Origin: Verrucomicrobiota bacterium
GTDB lineage: Bacteria; Verrucomicrobiota; Verrucomicrobiia; CAIQCK01
DNA length: 64,000 nt
NCBI GenBank assembly: GCA_016235595.1
Contig: JACRJX010000043.1
Location: 186,001 to 250,000, forward strand
Reading direction: 5' to 3'
The notes below the pieces were generated by a model, which ran no database searches, was not told where the DNA came from, and saw nothing but the letters and a program-made list of their open reading frames with translations. How positions within the stretch are numbered: position 1 is the first letter of the stretch; each line of letters starts with the position of its first letter. This document shows positions 7,764 to 16,084 of this stretch, one piece after another. The position numbers and the translations under genes were made by a program.

Positions 7764-9119
7764 ATGAACAACCAACTCACCCGCCGCCATTTCATCCAAA
7801 CCGCCGCCGCAGGCTCCGCCGCGCTCACCTGGCTCGGTGGGCACAGTGGCTCGAACGTCTTTGCAGCGGATGCAGCAAAACCCGCCGTCCTCGGCGGCAA
7901 GCCCGCCCACACGGGCGGCTGGCCGAAGTGGCCGGAGTGGCATCAGGAATGGGAAGCCCAGGTCCTCGACGTGCTCCGCAGCGGAAAATGGTGCCGCGCG
8001 GGCGGCGGCGGCCAGGTGCCGGAGTTTGAGGCCGCATGGGCCAAGCTCCTCGGCGTCAAACGCGCCCTCGCCACGTCCAGCGGCACCACCGCGCTCCTCA
8101 CCAGTCTCTATGTCGTGGGAGTGGACGCCGGCGACGAAGTCATCGTCTCGCCTTTTACTTTCAACGCCGCCTACAACGTCATCCTGACCCAGAAAGCCCT
8201 GCCGGTGTTTGCCGATACCGACCCCGAGACGCTCACGATGTGTCCGAAGTCCATCGAGAGCCGGATCACCGAGCGCACCAAAGCCATCCTGCCAGTCCAC
8301 ATTTACGGCATGCCCTGCGACATGGACCCGATCAACGCCATCGCGAAGAAACACAAACTCGCTGTCGTGGAGGACGCCTGCCAGGCGAACATGGCGGAAT
8401 ACAAAGGCCGCAAGTGCGGCACGCTCGGCGACCTCGGCTGCTTCAGTTTCCAGAACTCCAAGCACATGCCCGCCGGCGAAGGCGGCGCGGTCACCGGCAT
8501 GAGCGACGAGCTGCTGGACCGCTGCCATTCGTTCCACAACTGCGGCCGTTCCGTCGGCAGCTTCAAGGGCCACGGCTGTTTCGCCCGCGGCACCAACTAC
8601 CGGATGCAGCATTTCCAGGCCGCCATGCTCCTGCAACGATTCGACTATTTACAGAAGGAAACCCAGATTCGTCACGCCAACTCCAGCTATCTCAACGCCA
8701 ATCTCGGGAAGATTCCCGGCATTGCGCCCGCGCGTCTGCCGGAGAACAGTTGGGGGACGTATTATCTGTTCCCGTTCCTATACGACGCGCAGCAATTCAA
8801 CGGACTGCCGCGCGCCAAATTCATCCGTGCGCTCGGCGCGGAAGGGATTCCCTGCGGCGCCGGCTACGGCGAACAGTATAACGACGGCATCATTGACGAG
8901 GCGATCAACTCCACCGGCTACAAGCGCCTCTGGAGCGCCGACCGGCTGAAGGCGTATCGGGAAAGCTTCAACGAACTGAAGGGCACCAAGAAAGCCTGCG
9001 AGACGGTCGTCTGCTTCTCCCACAGCCTGCTCATGGCCGACCGCAGCGCCATGGATCACATCCTCGATGCCATCCGCAAGATCCAAGCCCACAGCGCCGA
9101 GTTGGTGAAGAAGGCGTGA
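7764..9119 (+). CDS. Tat-exported DegT/DnrJ/EryC1-family aminotransferase (copy 2)
   Basis: 451 residues, close paralogue of the gene at 1479: long stretches such as GRKCGTLGDLGCFSFQNSKH are identical, while residues ~305-345 and the C-terminus have diverged most. It starts with MNNQLTRRHFIQTAAAGSAAL, a twin-arginine signal. The PLP-lysine region NSKHMPAGEGGAVTG is intact, so it should be catalytically competent. Sugar-aminotransferase activity is known for the family but unproven for exported members. The start at 7764 is chosen over upstream in-frame codons because the Tat signal begins there, as in copy 1. Transcription probably starts at the promoter at 7599-7626. Confidence 0.88.
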   Translation: MNNQLTRRHFIQTAAAGSAALTWLGGHSGSNVFAADAAKPAVLGGKPAHTGGWPKWPEWHQEWEAQVLDVLRSGKWCRAGGGGQVPEFEAAWAKLLGVKRALATSSGTTALLTSLYVVGVDAGDEVIVSPFTFNAAYNVILTQKALPVFADTDPETLTMCPKSIESRITERTKAILPVHIYGMPCDMDPINAIAKKHKLAVVEDACQANMAEYKGRKCGTLGDLGCFSFQNSKHMPAGEGGAVTGMSDELLDRCHSFHNCGRSVGSFKGHGCFARGTNYRMQHFQAAMLLQRFDYLQKETQIRHANSSYLNANLGKIPGIAPARLPENSWGTYYLFPFLYDAQQFNGLPRAKFIRALGAEGIPCGAGYGEQYNDGIIDEAINSTGYKRLWSADRLKAYRESFNELKGTKKACETVVCFSHSLLMADRSAMDHILDAIRKIQAHSAELVKKA

Positions 9120-9205
9120 GAGGAAATGTCTGTTGAGACCTGAACCCCAATTCACAGTGACTTGCGGGGGGTGCCCTGTTCTACCACGAACCTTGGTTCT
9201 CGTGA

Positions 9206-9997
9206 TCAGGGCTTGGAACCCAAAATGCCCTTCGTTTGGGCGGACTTGATTATCTCATCAAGGCTTCCTTCAGCAGAGACAGAAGGAGGCCGGGGACCGG
9301 GCTTTTGTTCCGTCAGCACGCGCCTCATCGCTTCCAGAATCGGTTCTTCCTGGGCCGTGAATGTCACCCTTCCCACCTCTTTGTTGTTTCGCTTGGTCGA
9401 GCCCAGGAAAATGATGTTTCCGCCCTCCAACCCTTGTTCAAAGACGATCCTGGCTCCCACGTAATCGTTTGGCCGGACTGCCTGGGAAACCAGCTTCTTG
9501 GCATTCTGTGCCAGCGTGTTCGTTCGCTTGCGCAACCCCTCCGGTATGCCCGGATATGTTTTCACTTTCTGGAGTTGCTGTTCGAAGAAGTAATAGAAGC
9601 GCGATTCCTTGTTCAGTTTCAGGAACTCCACCTCAAAAGAACCCGGCCTTGAACTCAGGATCAGGTCCATGAATTCCCTGTTGGTCTCGAGCGACGATTG
9701 AAATCGTCCGGCGGATATTCCTTCGTTGATCTTTCTGGCCACGTCCCGGCTGACTCGAAGTGTGGCGCGAAAATTGATGAAAACATCCCCTCCCGCGGCT
9801 GCGGGCACCTTGACGGTCGAGGAGAATTCAGTGCTGCCAAGTTCAACGATGTCCTGATGGTTGCCGGAGGTCTTTTGTGCGCCATCCGCACCCTGCGATG
9901 TTTGACGATTGGCCGAAAACGCAGGAAGACATGAAATCGTCAAAGCGAGAATCACTGCTGCAGACCGCAGTGTTTTCAAATGCGATGTCAGTTTCAT
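9206..9997 (-). CDS. Secreted protein of unknown function
   Basis: 263 residues with a clear Sec signal peptide (hydrophobic LRSAAVILALTISCLPAFSAN). The mature part has no motif I recognise: a charged helical middle (around ESRFYYFFEQQLQKVKTYPG) flanked by beta-like segments (VFINFRATLRVS; IIFLGSTKRNNKEVGRVTF). It is probably periplasmic. It lies downstream of the PPK2 gene on the same strand with a 44-base gap, so the two could be one transcript. The gene converges with the DegT gene to its left. Confidence 0.7.
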   Translation of the reverse strand: MKLTSHLKTLRSAAVILALTISCLPAFSANRQTSQGADGAQKTSGNHQDIVELGSTEFSSTVKVPAAAGGDVFINFRATLRVSRDVARKINEGISAGRFQSSLETNREFMDLILSSRPGSFEVEFLKLNKESRFYYFFEQQLQKVKTYPGIPEGLRKRTNTLAQNAKKLVSQAVRPNDYVGARIVFEQGLEGGNIIFLGSTKRNNKEVGRVTFTAQEEPILEAMRRVLTEQKPGPRPPSVSAEGSLDEIIKSAQTKGILGSKP

Positions 9998-10041
9998 AAA
10001 TGGCAGGGGCTGACCTGCGCTCGCCGCCTTTCCACGCCTGA

Positions 10042-10926
10042 TCAGTAGTAGTCGGGCACGAAAGTCTGTTCGGAGAGGGGCGGACGCACATACCCTTTGT
10101 CTGGCGGGCGTCGCGGCAACTTGATCGGGTCGGGCGTCAAATCTTTATACGGGATCCGCTTCAACAAATGCCGGACACAATTGAGCCGCGCCCTCTTCTT
10201 GTTGTCGGCGTTGACCACATACCAAGGCGATTGCTTGTTGTCCGTATACGCCATCATTTCATCCTTGGCTTTGGAGTATTCCTGCCAGCGCCGGCGGGAC
10301 TCGAGGTCCATCGGGCTGAGCTTCCAACGCTTGGTGGGATCTTCGATGCGGGATTGAAAACGGCGTTCCTGTTCCTCATTGCTGACCGAGAACCAGTACT
10401 TGATGAGGATGATGCCTGAACGGATCAGCATGCGTTCAAATTCCGGGCAGGATTGCAGGAAGTCCCGATGTTCTTCCTCCGTGCAAAACCCCATCACCCG
10501 TTCGACGCCGGCCCGGTTGTACCAGCTTCGGTCAAACAGCACCATCTCTCCCGCCGCCGGGAGATGCGCCGAATAACGTTGGAAATACCACTGGGTTTTC
10601 TCCCGCTCGGTCGGGGTGCCCAAGGCCACCACCCGGCAGATGCGCGGATTCATCCGTTGGGAGATTCGCTTGATAACGCCGCCCTTCCCTGCCGCGTCGC
10701 GTCCCTCAAACAGGACCACCACTTTCAATCCTTTGTGCTTGATCCACTCCTGCAGCTTGACCAGTTCGATCTGAAGCCGTTTCAGTTCCTTGTTATAGAA
10801 CTTGTTCTTCAGCTTCTTGGGTTTCTTCTCGTCCTTGTCCTGTTTTTTGTCGAGGGGTTTCTGGTCAGCGGAGGTCAGAGCTTCCGGCTCCTGGTTCTCC
10901 CGATCTTTCTTCTTCTTTTTTGACAT
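10042..10926 (-). CDS. ppk2: Polyphosphate kinase 2 (PPK2)
   Basis: 294-residue cytoplasmic PPK2, which transfers phosphate between polyphosphate and nucleoside diphosphates. After a very Lys-rich N-terminal tail (first ~40 residues) the core has Walker A FEGRDAAGKGG (73-83), Walker B-like LFDRSWYNRAGVERVMGF (D132 region), and the lid region with SRIEDPTKRWKLSPMD and VVNADNKKRARLN, all in the order expected for single-domain class I PPK2. The length is usual for the class apart from the extra basic tail, which could bind polyphosphate or nucleic acid. The ribosome binding site AAGGAG lies nine bases upstream, and a candidate promoter is at 10974-11002. Nucleotide preference cannot be read from the sequence. 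Confidence 0.93.
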   Translation of the reverse strand: MSKKKKKDRENQEPEALTSADQKPLDKKQDKDEKKPKKLKNKFYNKELKRLQIELVKLQEWIKHKGLKVVVLFEGRDAAGKGGVIKRISQRMNPRICRVVALGTPTEREKTQWYFQRYSAHLPAAGEMVLFDRSWYNRAGVERVMGFCTEEEHRDFLQSCPEFERMLIRSGIILIKYWFSVSNEEQERRFQSRIEDPTKRWKLSPMDLESRRRWQEYSKAKDEMMAYTDNKQSPWYVVNADNKKRARLNCVRHLLKRIPYKDLTPDPIKLPRRPPDKGYVRPPLSEQTFVPDYY

Positions 10927-10973
10927 GGTAGGTGGCTCCTTGCCCGCGGTGATCGCCTCAATATCGTGGCGGG

Positions 10974-11002
10974 AGAGTAGCTGGCAGCCGGTGAAATCTC
11001 AA
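10974..11002 (-). promoter_or_regulatory. Candidate promoter of ppk2
   Basis: On the minus strand: TTGAGA (11002-10997), 17-nt spacer, TACTCT (10979-10974). It is 50 bases upstream of the ppk2 start, in the divergent region between ppk2 and the epimerase-like gene. Confidence 0.4.
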
Positions 11003-11094
11003 GGAGGTTATGGCTGTTCCAGGGATGCGCGGAAGGGGACGTGACGGCAACTGCTTGCTCTGTGCGGAAGCGATGGATCTGCTCCAATTTGTTA

Positions 11095-11128
11095 TTGTGC
11101 CGTATTGGCAACGGGTTATACTGCCACG
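11095..11128 (+). promoter_or_regulatory. Promoter of the TTGTNN-N16-TAYACTGCCRC type
   Basis: TTGTGC (11095-11100), 16-nt spacer, TATACT (11117-11122) followed by GCCACG. It is the same design as the promoters at 1317, 7599 and 42584, and lies 137 bases upstream of the ATG at 11254, nearly the same leader length as the two DegT genes. Confidence 0.6.
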
Positions 11129-11253
11129 CGAATCGTGGAGGTCACGCGGAGGAAACCACGATGGCGGAAATGACATAAGAGGATTCGCCCGACGTTGAAC
11201 ACGGACTCTCAGTCACCCAACGCACCATCCGAACGCATGAGTCATTCCATCCG

Positions 11254-12141
11254 ATGATTATTTCACGAAGACAATTCCTCGGCATGACAATGGCCGGCAT
11301 TGGCGCGCTGCCATCGGGATTGGCATTCGCGAACAAGGAGTCGTCCAGCGCTTTGAAGGTGGGCTTCATGGTATGGCGCATCGGCGATACGCTGGACTTC
11401 GACAAGCAGGTGGAATGGGTCGCCAATGCCGGGTTCGAATCCATTTCGTTCCACTCTTCGGCCGGACAACCTGGCAAGTGGCGGGGCGTCGAGCCTGCCA
11501 CTGCTGACGCGACGGAACGACAACGCATCAAACGGCTGCTCTCACGATTTACCGGTTATGAGATTCACGCGCCGTTCGACGCCGTCGTTCGGCCGGAAAC
11601 GCCCGAGCCGGTCCTGAAGAGACTGGAGGAGGTCCTTGCGTTCGCCGGTGATGTTGGAGCCAGGATCGTCACGGTTCATGTCGAGGCACCCTGCAGAGGA
11701 TCCTTCGACTTATGCTGGCAGAAGGCGTTGGACAGACTGGATGCGGCTGCGGCCAAGGCGGGTGTTCGTATCGGCCTTGAGTTCAACAGCGGGTTTGAAT
11801 GGCTGCGGCACCCGCGCCGCCAATACATCGGCGCAACGCTGGACGTGGGGCACATGTATCAGCACGATGGCGCCGGTTACCGTCCCTACGGGACCCTCGA
11901 GGGCCTTGTGAAGTTCCTCGACGAGGTTTTGTTCCATCTGCACGTCCACGACTACGACGGAAAGAACGACCATATTGAGGTCGGGACGGGGCGGATTGAC
12001 TTCGACGGGATGCTCAAGGGTCTCGACGCGATCGGCTATCGCGGCGCGCTCTGTCTCGAACTCAATCCCGATCGCTGTCCGCCCGACGGCGTCCGGCGCA
12101 GTGCGGCCTTCCTGCGCAAGCACGCCGCCGCATTGAAGTAA
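11254..12141 (+). CDS. Tat-exported sugar phosphate isomerase/epimerase-like TIM-barrel protein
   Basis: 295 residues of the AP-endonuclease-2-like TIM-barrel superfamily (xylose isomerase-like, COG1082). It has a twin-arginine signal (ISRRQFLGMTMAGIGALPSG). Metal-site landmarks of the fold are visible: EIHAPF (~105), VTVHVEAP (~138), GLEFNS (~175), ATLDVGHMYQHDG (~195), LHVHDYDGKNDHIEVGTGRIDF (~230) and CLELNP near the end. Members isomerise or epimerise sugars or act in inositol catabolism in the cytoplasm; exported versions are common in Verrucomicrobia and Planctomycetes and have no assigned substrate. Start chosen at the ATG that opens the Tat signal. It probably has its own transcript from the promoter at 11095. 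Confidence 0.85.
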   Translation: MIISRRQFLGMTMAGIGALPSGLAFANKESSSALKVGFMVWRIGDTLDFDKQVEWVANAGFESISFHSSAGQPGKWRGVEPATADATERQRIKRLLSRFTGYEIHAPFDAVVRPETPEPVLKRLEEVLAFAGDVGARIVTVHVEAPCRGSFDLCWQKALDRLDAAAAKAGVRIGLEFNSGFEWLRHPRRQYIGATLDVGHMYQHDGAGYRPYGTLEGLVKFLDEVLFHLHVHDYDGKNDHIEVGTGRIDFDGMLKGLDAIGYRGALCLELNPDRCPPDGVRRSAAFLRKHAAALK

Positions 12142-12215
12142 GAACACAGTGTCGCTGCTGCGGATGAACCGGCATTCAACGGGCCATCCTCGCTTTTCAC
12201 TCCGGCAGGTTTGGT

Positions 12216-12251
12216 TTGACACTGCGGGGGGCATGCACTATTTGGGGCACC
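12216..12251 (+). promoter_or_regulatory. Strong promoter placed for a leaderless mRNA (Rieske gene)
   Basis: TTGACA (12216-12221), 17-nt spacer, TATTTG (12239-12244). The ATG begins at 12252, only seven bases after the -10 box, where transcription itself should start. No Shine-Dalgarno sequence is present. This predicts a leaderless message. Confidence 0.5.
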
Positions 12252-12788
12252 ATGAAAACGGACGAGAAACATTCCCCCACTCACCACTGCGCATGCCATC
12301 ATGAGGACGCGCAATGCCAGGGAAACCATGAGCATGGGACGACGATCAACCGCCGGCGGTTTCTGGCGGTTGGCTCGGGGTGCGTCCTTGGCGCATTGGC
12401 CGGCTCGAGCAGCGCGGCCGACAGCAAGGCGCAACTGGTGGATATCGGAGCGCTCACCCGATTTTCCGAAGAGGGCATTTCGGAGGAGTTCACCAAGGAC
12501 AATTTCTTCGTCATCCGCTACCAGGACCGCCTCTTTGCCGCCAGCACAACCTGCCCCCACATGGGCAACCCCCTCCAACGCGACCCGCAGGACGTCAAGC
12601 GCATCACCTGTGGCATTCACGGGTCGGTTTTTGATGGCGAAGGCGTGGCCACAGTCGGCCCGGCGTCAAGCGGCCTCATCCGTCTGGGTATCACGGTGAA
12701 CAAGGAAGGCCACGTGATAGTCAACCCGGTCAAAGAGTTTCCGCAGGACAAGTGGACCGACAAGGCCTGCTACGTCGAAGTGAAGTAG
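12252..12788 (+). CDS. Tat-exported Rieske [2Fe-2S] protein with His/Cys-rich N-terminus
   Basis: 178 residues. The C-terminal ~105 residues form a Rieske domain with both ligand boxes, CPHMGNP and CGIHGSVFD (C-x-H ... C-x2-H), so a [2Fe-2S] cluster with two Cys and two His ligands is expected. The twin-arginine motif INRRRFLAVGSG precedes a hydrophobic stretch, which fits Rieske proteins exported folded. Ahead of the Tat motif is an unusual 35-residue cytoplasmic segment dense in His and Cys (HHCACHHEDAQCQGNHEH) that looks metal-binding. The N-terminal part of the signal is far longer than normal. There is no cytochrome b or oxygenase partner next to it, so its electron partner is unknown. 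Start at 12252 because of the promoter position; an upstream TTG is less likely. Confidence 0.88.
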   Translation: MKTDEKHSPTHHCACHHEDAQCQGNHEHGTTINRRRFLAVGSGCVLGALAGSSSAADSKAQLVDIGALTRFSEEGISEEFTKDNFFVIRYQDRLFAASTTCPHMGNPLQRDPQDVKRITCGIHGSVFDGEGVATVGPASSGLIRLGITVNKEGHVIVNPVKEFPQDKWTDKACYVEVK

Positions 12789-12794
12789 CCGCGC

Positions 12795-15700
12795 CTAGGG
12801 CCGCGTCACGCGCAGGTAGTAGCTTGTGGTCTGACCGGAGGCCAGCTCACGAACGCGGATTTGCCACATGCCGGGCTGGTCATTGGCCGCGAGGTCGAGC
12901 TTCAGTTCCAACCGGCCGTCCTTCGCGCCGTAGTAACCGGTCCGTTCGGCATCGCGTCCGCTGGAATCACGGATGTCCACGCGCACGGGGACGATTGCGT
13001 CAAGCGGGCGGCCCGCTTTGTCCACGACGGCAATCTTGACGGTAGCGGCTTCGCCTAGTTTTGCGGCAGCGGCCGACTCGATCTTCACGCCGGCAATCGC
13101 CTGGTCAGTGACCATGAACACGCGGCCTTCGCACGGGCCAAGCGCGGCCGGTATGCGAAGCTGGCCGCGCGAGGCAGTGGTGGGGACTGCCTGGTTTGCG
13201 ATGAGGTCATAGACAAAACCCGATTTACGGGCGAGCGAGAGCGTTGTTTCCGAGGGAAGTCCGTCTTCCATTACCAGCCCATGCTGGCCGACGTAGGTGC
13301 CGAACTCGCGCTTGTCGTTGATCGCAAACAAATAATCGGCCTTTCCGAACGCGCGGCAACGCGTAACGACGTCGGGGTTGGATGAATCACCGTAGCGACG
13401 GTAATGCTTGTCGAGTGTCTTGCGCAACTCGGCGGCTTTTGCGACCAACGCTGTGCGGTCCTCGTCCGCCTTGCGGGTGCGCGTGTAACTCTGGATGACG
13501 ATGTCGGCCTTGATCGCCGGGCAAAGCCGCTCATCGCCGACGATGATGCCGCCATTCTTCTGGAACTCCTTCACCTTCGCCGCGACCGTCGCGGTCAGCA
13601 CGTCGCAGTCGAACATCACCAGCACGCGGAAGCCGTCGAGACCGCGTTCAACGACTGTCTCGTCATAGACGATCTCTGGCTGCAAGCGAGCCCACATCAT
13701 TACCTGATACCCGTCGCCGGACCACGTATGGCCCCAACCATAGGTGCCGCGCCGCGCGAACATCTGCGACGCAAAGCTCTCCAGATACGCCACGTCGCTC
13801 TTGCGGTCGGGCACTTGCATCAGCGCCGGGCCGAGCGGTTCGACAACCTCCTTTACCAGCCGCCGCAGTTCGTGTTGCGTCTGCGGGTTCGTGTAGCGAT
13901 AGCCGGAGGAGCCTTCGCATGGCACCAGCGCCTGCCAGCCGTGATACATGATGCCTTGGACCGGCCGGGCCATCTTCGTCCAGAACGCCTCGCGCAAGTG
14001 CATCGGCGCGATGGTTGGGAACGCCGCGTCGGGGTCGGTGTCCTCCCACGGCGATTTGGTTGCCTTGGTGACCTCGTCGCCTTTCTTCATCGGCGCGGTC
14101 TGCGAGCGATACCAGATGATCTGCGTCATTTTCATCACCTGTTGCGGGTGTTTCGCGCCGCGTGCCATCGCGAAGAGTTCATCCGTCGCCACGCCGATGC
14201 GGATCGGGTCGGGATAGGAGTAGGTCCATTGCGAGATTGCATCCACCGCGCCGCCGCTGCCATAGACGCTCGCGACACGCACGGCGGGATCGTGGAAGGT
14301 CCAGAGGTCGTTGCGGCCGGTGGATTTCAGCCCGCGGTGCAGTTCTGTGTTCAACCCGTTCCACCCGTCGCCCGTCTTCCAATACCACTGGCAATAGCGA
14401 TAGACGGAGTCGTCGTCGCGGATGACACAGTTCGCGGGGAAATTGGGCAGTTTTGCGCGATCCACACCCCACTTGCCGCCGATCTCAGTGGGGATGTCGT
14501 TGCCGGTAGCTTTGCGGCAGGCGTCGCGGTCGTGGTCGTGGTAACACAGTCCCGCTCCGTCGCGCACCTCGGTGTGCAGCAACGCGGAGTTCCATGCCGG
14601 GAACGAACCGTAGGTTTGCGCCACCGACGCGCCGACGTTGTAGCAAAGCTTCTGCATCTCGGGGAACAAACCGCAAATGCTGGGCCGCTGGTCGTTGCTC
14701 TTTCCTTTGCGGTCAATGCGTCGGAACTCCTTCCTGGCATCCGCCGCCCAATGTCCCGGCGAGAGGCTGATGCAGATGCCGAGGTCGTTGGCCAGCGCGA
14801 TGTCCAGCATCCGCTTGGTGTCGGCGACTGTTTCCGGCTTGGATGCCACGGTCGGTTTGCCGGCGTCCCAAATCGCGGAGAAATCCGCTCCCATGCCCAA
14901 ACAGTGCGTGAAGCCAATGTGCTTCAAGCGCGGCAGTTCCTTGATGACGTTGTCGATGCCGCCGACGCCCCACATCAACACCGGCATCCGCTGCGGCAAC
15001 GGTCGTGGGACGATGACGATCGGGAAACCTTCCTCGCTGACATAGGGCTTGTCGCCGGGAATCTGGATTCTGGCCCGCAGGCTGTATTCGCCGGGCCGCA
15101 GCGACGTGTCGAGCGCGTAATCCACTATATGACGGGCGCCGCCATCCAGTTCCGGCAACGCAAAAGTCTTTTCGCCAAGACCTTCCAATGAAACACAGGC
15201 GGTGGCGCCTTTGAGTTTTGTCCGCTGGAGGTTGGTGACCGCGAATCGCAGCAGCGGCGCTTTCTCCATGCGCACGAAGCTGGTTCGATCCGAGACGACG
15301 GCGAACGCAGCCGGGCGGAACTCCAGCACGCCGTTGCTGAGCCGCACCTGCGCAATGAAGCCGGGGAAACCGTGATAGTAGCTGCCGATGCGGTCGCCGA
15401 TGGAGAGCGGATGCTTGCCGGGCGTGATCGCCGCGCGGCCCGGCTTCTTCACGCCGCCGAGCGCGGTGCCGTCGCGCCAGAACCGTCCATCGCCCGCGCC
15501 GTCGTAGGTGAACGCAATGTGATACCAGGTTCCTGTTTCATACTTCGCCGGCTCGGAGGCCCATCGTTCCGATTCATCGCCGAAGCCGAGATTGGCCACG
15601 AGCCGCCGCAAGCCGCCCTTGTCGGCAGCCGAGAGTGTCACCTGATAGTCGCTGTGGGCGACGTACTTTTTGTCGAGCAGGAACGCCTCCGGGTAGTTGG

Positions 15701-16073
15701 CCAGCTCCTTCTTCGGCTTGATCCACATCTCGATGGTAAACGCGCCTTTTGGCGAGAGCGCCGGTTTGCTGGCGGCCACCGCCGCATGTCTTTTGTCTTC
15801 GACCGGATGGCCGCAGAACGATTCAAGGCACGGACCAAACCTGCCGTCCTTGGCGATGACCGCGCCCTGCAACTTCAGATCCAGCTTGTTCGCTGATGTA
15901 TCATTCATCTCCGTGCCGGCTGCGAATTGCCAGCAGGCGATGACGTGTTTGCCGGTGGCGTCATTGCCGGCGTAAACGGCCTTCCAAGGTTCGCAGGAGC
16001 GTTGGGCGGGTTGTTGCGCGAATGCGCAAACGCCCAGGAAAAGGCCTGTAAAGCAGAGTGTGGTGAGTTTCAT
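12795..16073 (-). CDS. Large secreted LamG plus TIM-barrel glycoside-hydrolase-like protein
   Basis: 1092 residues with a Sec signal (MKLTTLCFTGLFLGVCAFAQ). Residues ~40-240 are a LamG/concanavalin-type lectin domain (FTIEMWIKPKK, WYHIAFTYDGAGDGRFW, FIAQVRLSNG). A linker beta domain follows, then a long TIM-barrel-like region (~360-760; e.g. MWGVGGIDNVIKELPRLKHI, ISLSPGHW, DLWTFHDPAVRV) and a Rossmann-like segment (~800-860, FRVLVMFDCDVLT) reminiscent of the trimerisation domain of GH42-type beta-galactosidases. The C-terminus is an immunoglobulin-like domain. I cannot assign a GH family. Start at 16073: GAAGGA lies seven bases upstream, overlapping the stop of the alpha-galactosidase gene, so the two genes are translationally linked. 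An upstream TTG at 16088 is less likely. Confidence 0.75.
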   Translation of the reverse strand: MKLTTLCFTGLFLGVCAFAQQPAQRSCEPWKAVYAGNDATGKHVIACWQFAAGTEMNDTSANKLDLKLQGAVIAKDGRFGPCLESFCGHPVEDKRHAAVAASKPALSPKGAFTIEMWIKPKKELANYPEAFLLDKKYVAHSDYQVTLSAADKGGLRRLVANLGFGDESERWASEPAKYETGTWYHIAFTYDGAGDGRFWRDGTALGGVKKPGRAAITPGKHPLSIGDRIGSYYHGFPGFIAQVRLSNGVLEFRPAAFAVVSDRTSFVRMEKAPLLRFAVTNLQRTKLKGATACVSLEGLGEKTFALPELDGGARHIVDYALDTSLRPGEYSLRARIQIPGDKPYVSEEGFPIVIVPRPLPQRMPVLMWGVGGIDNVIKELPRLKHIGFTHCLGMGADFSAIWDAGKPTVASKPETVADTKRMLDIALANDLGICISLSPGHWAADARKEFRRIDRKGKSNDQRPSICGLFPEMQKLCYNVGASVAQTYGSFPAWNSALLHTEVRDGAGLCYHDHDRDACRKATGNDIPTEIGGKWGVDRAKLPNFPANCVIRDDDSVYRYCQWYWKTGDGWNGLNTELHRGLKSTGRNDLWTFHDPAVRVASVYGSGGAVDAISQWTYSYPDPIRIGVATDELFAMARGAKHPQQVMKMTQIIWYRSQTAPMKKGDEVTKATKSPWEDTDPDAAFPTIAPMHLREAFWTKMARPVQGIMYHGWQALVPCEGSSGYRYTNPQTQHELRRLVKEVVEPLGPALMQVPDRKSDVAYLESFASQMFARRGTYGWGHTWSGDGYQVMMWARLQPEIVYDETVVERGLDGFRVLVMFDCDVLTATVAAKVKEFQKNGGIIVGDERLCPAIKADIVIQSYTRTRKADEDRTALVAKAAELRKTLDKHYRRYGDSSNPDVVTRCRAFGKADYLFAINDKREFGTYVGQHGLVMEDGLPSETTLSLARKSGFVYDLIANQAVPTTASRGQLRIPAALGPCEGRVFMVTDQAIAGVKIESAAAAKLGEAATVKIAVVDKAGRPLDAIVPVRVDIRDSSGRDAERTGYYGAKDGRLELKLDLAANDQPGMWQIRVRELASGQTTSYYLRVTRP

Positions 16074-16084
16074 GTTCAGTTCCT

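Noticed and set aside
7654..7767. A 37-codon upstream open frame in the DegT copy-2 leader that ends in ATGA overlapping the DegT start
   Set aside because: The matching frame in copy 1 (1372-1464) stops early because of a small insertion and deletion between the leaders, so the reading frame is not conserved. Only the nucleotide sequence is.
13404..15191. A 595-codon open frame antisense to the LamG-glycosidase-like gene
   Set aside because: Its translation is rich in Arg, His, Val and Ala with no domain motif, and it lies fully inside a gene with signal peptide and domains. High GC at third positions produces such shadow frames.
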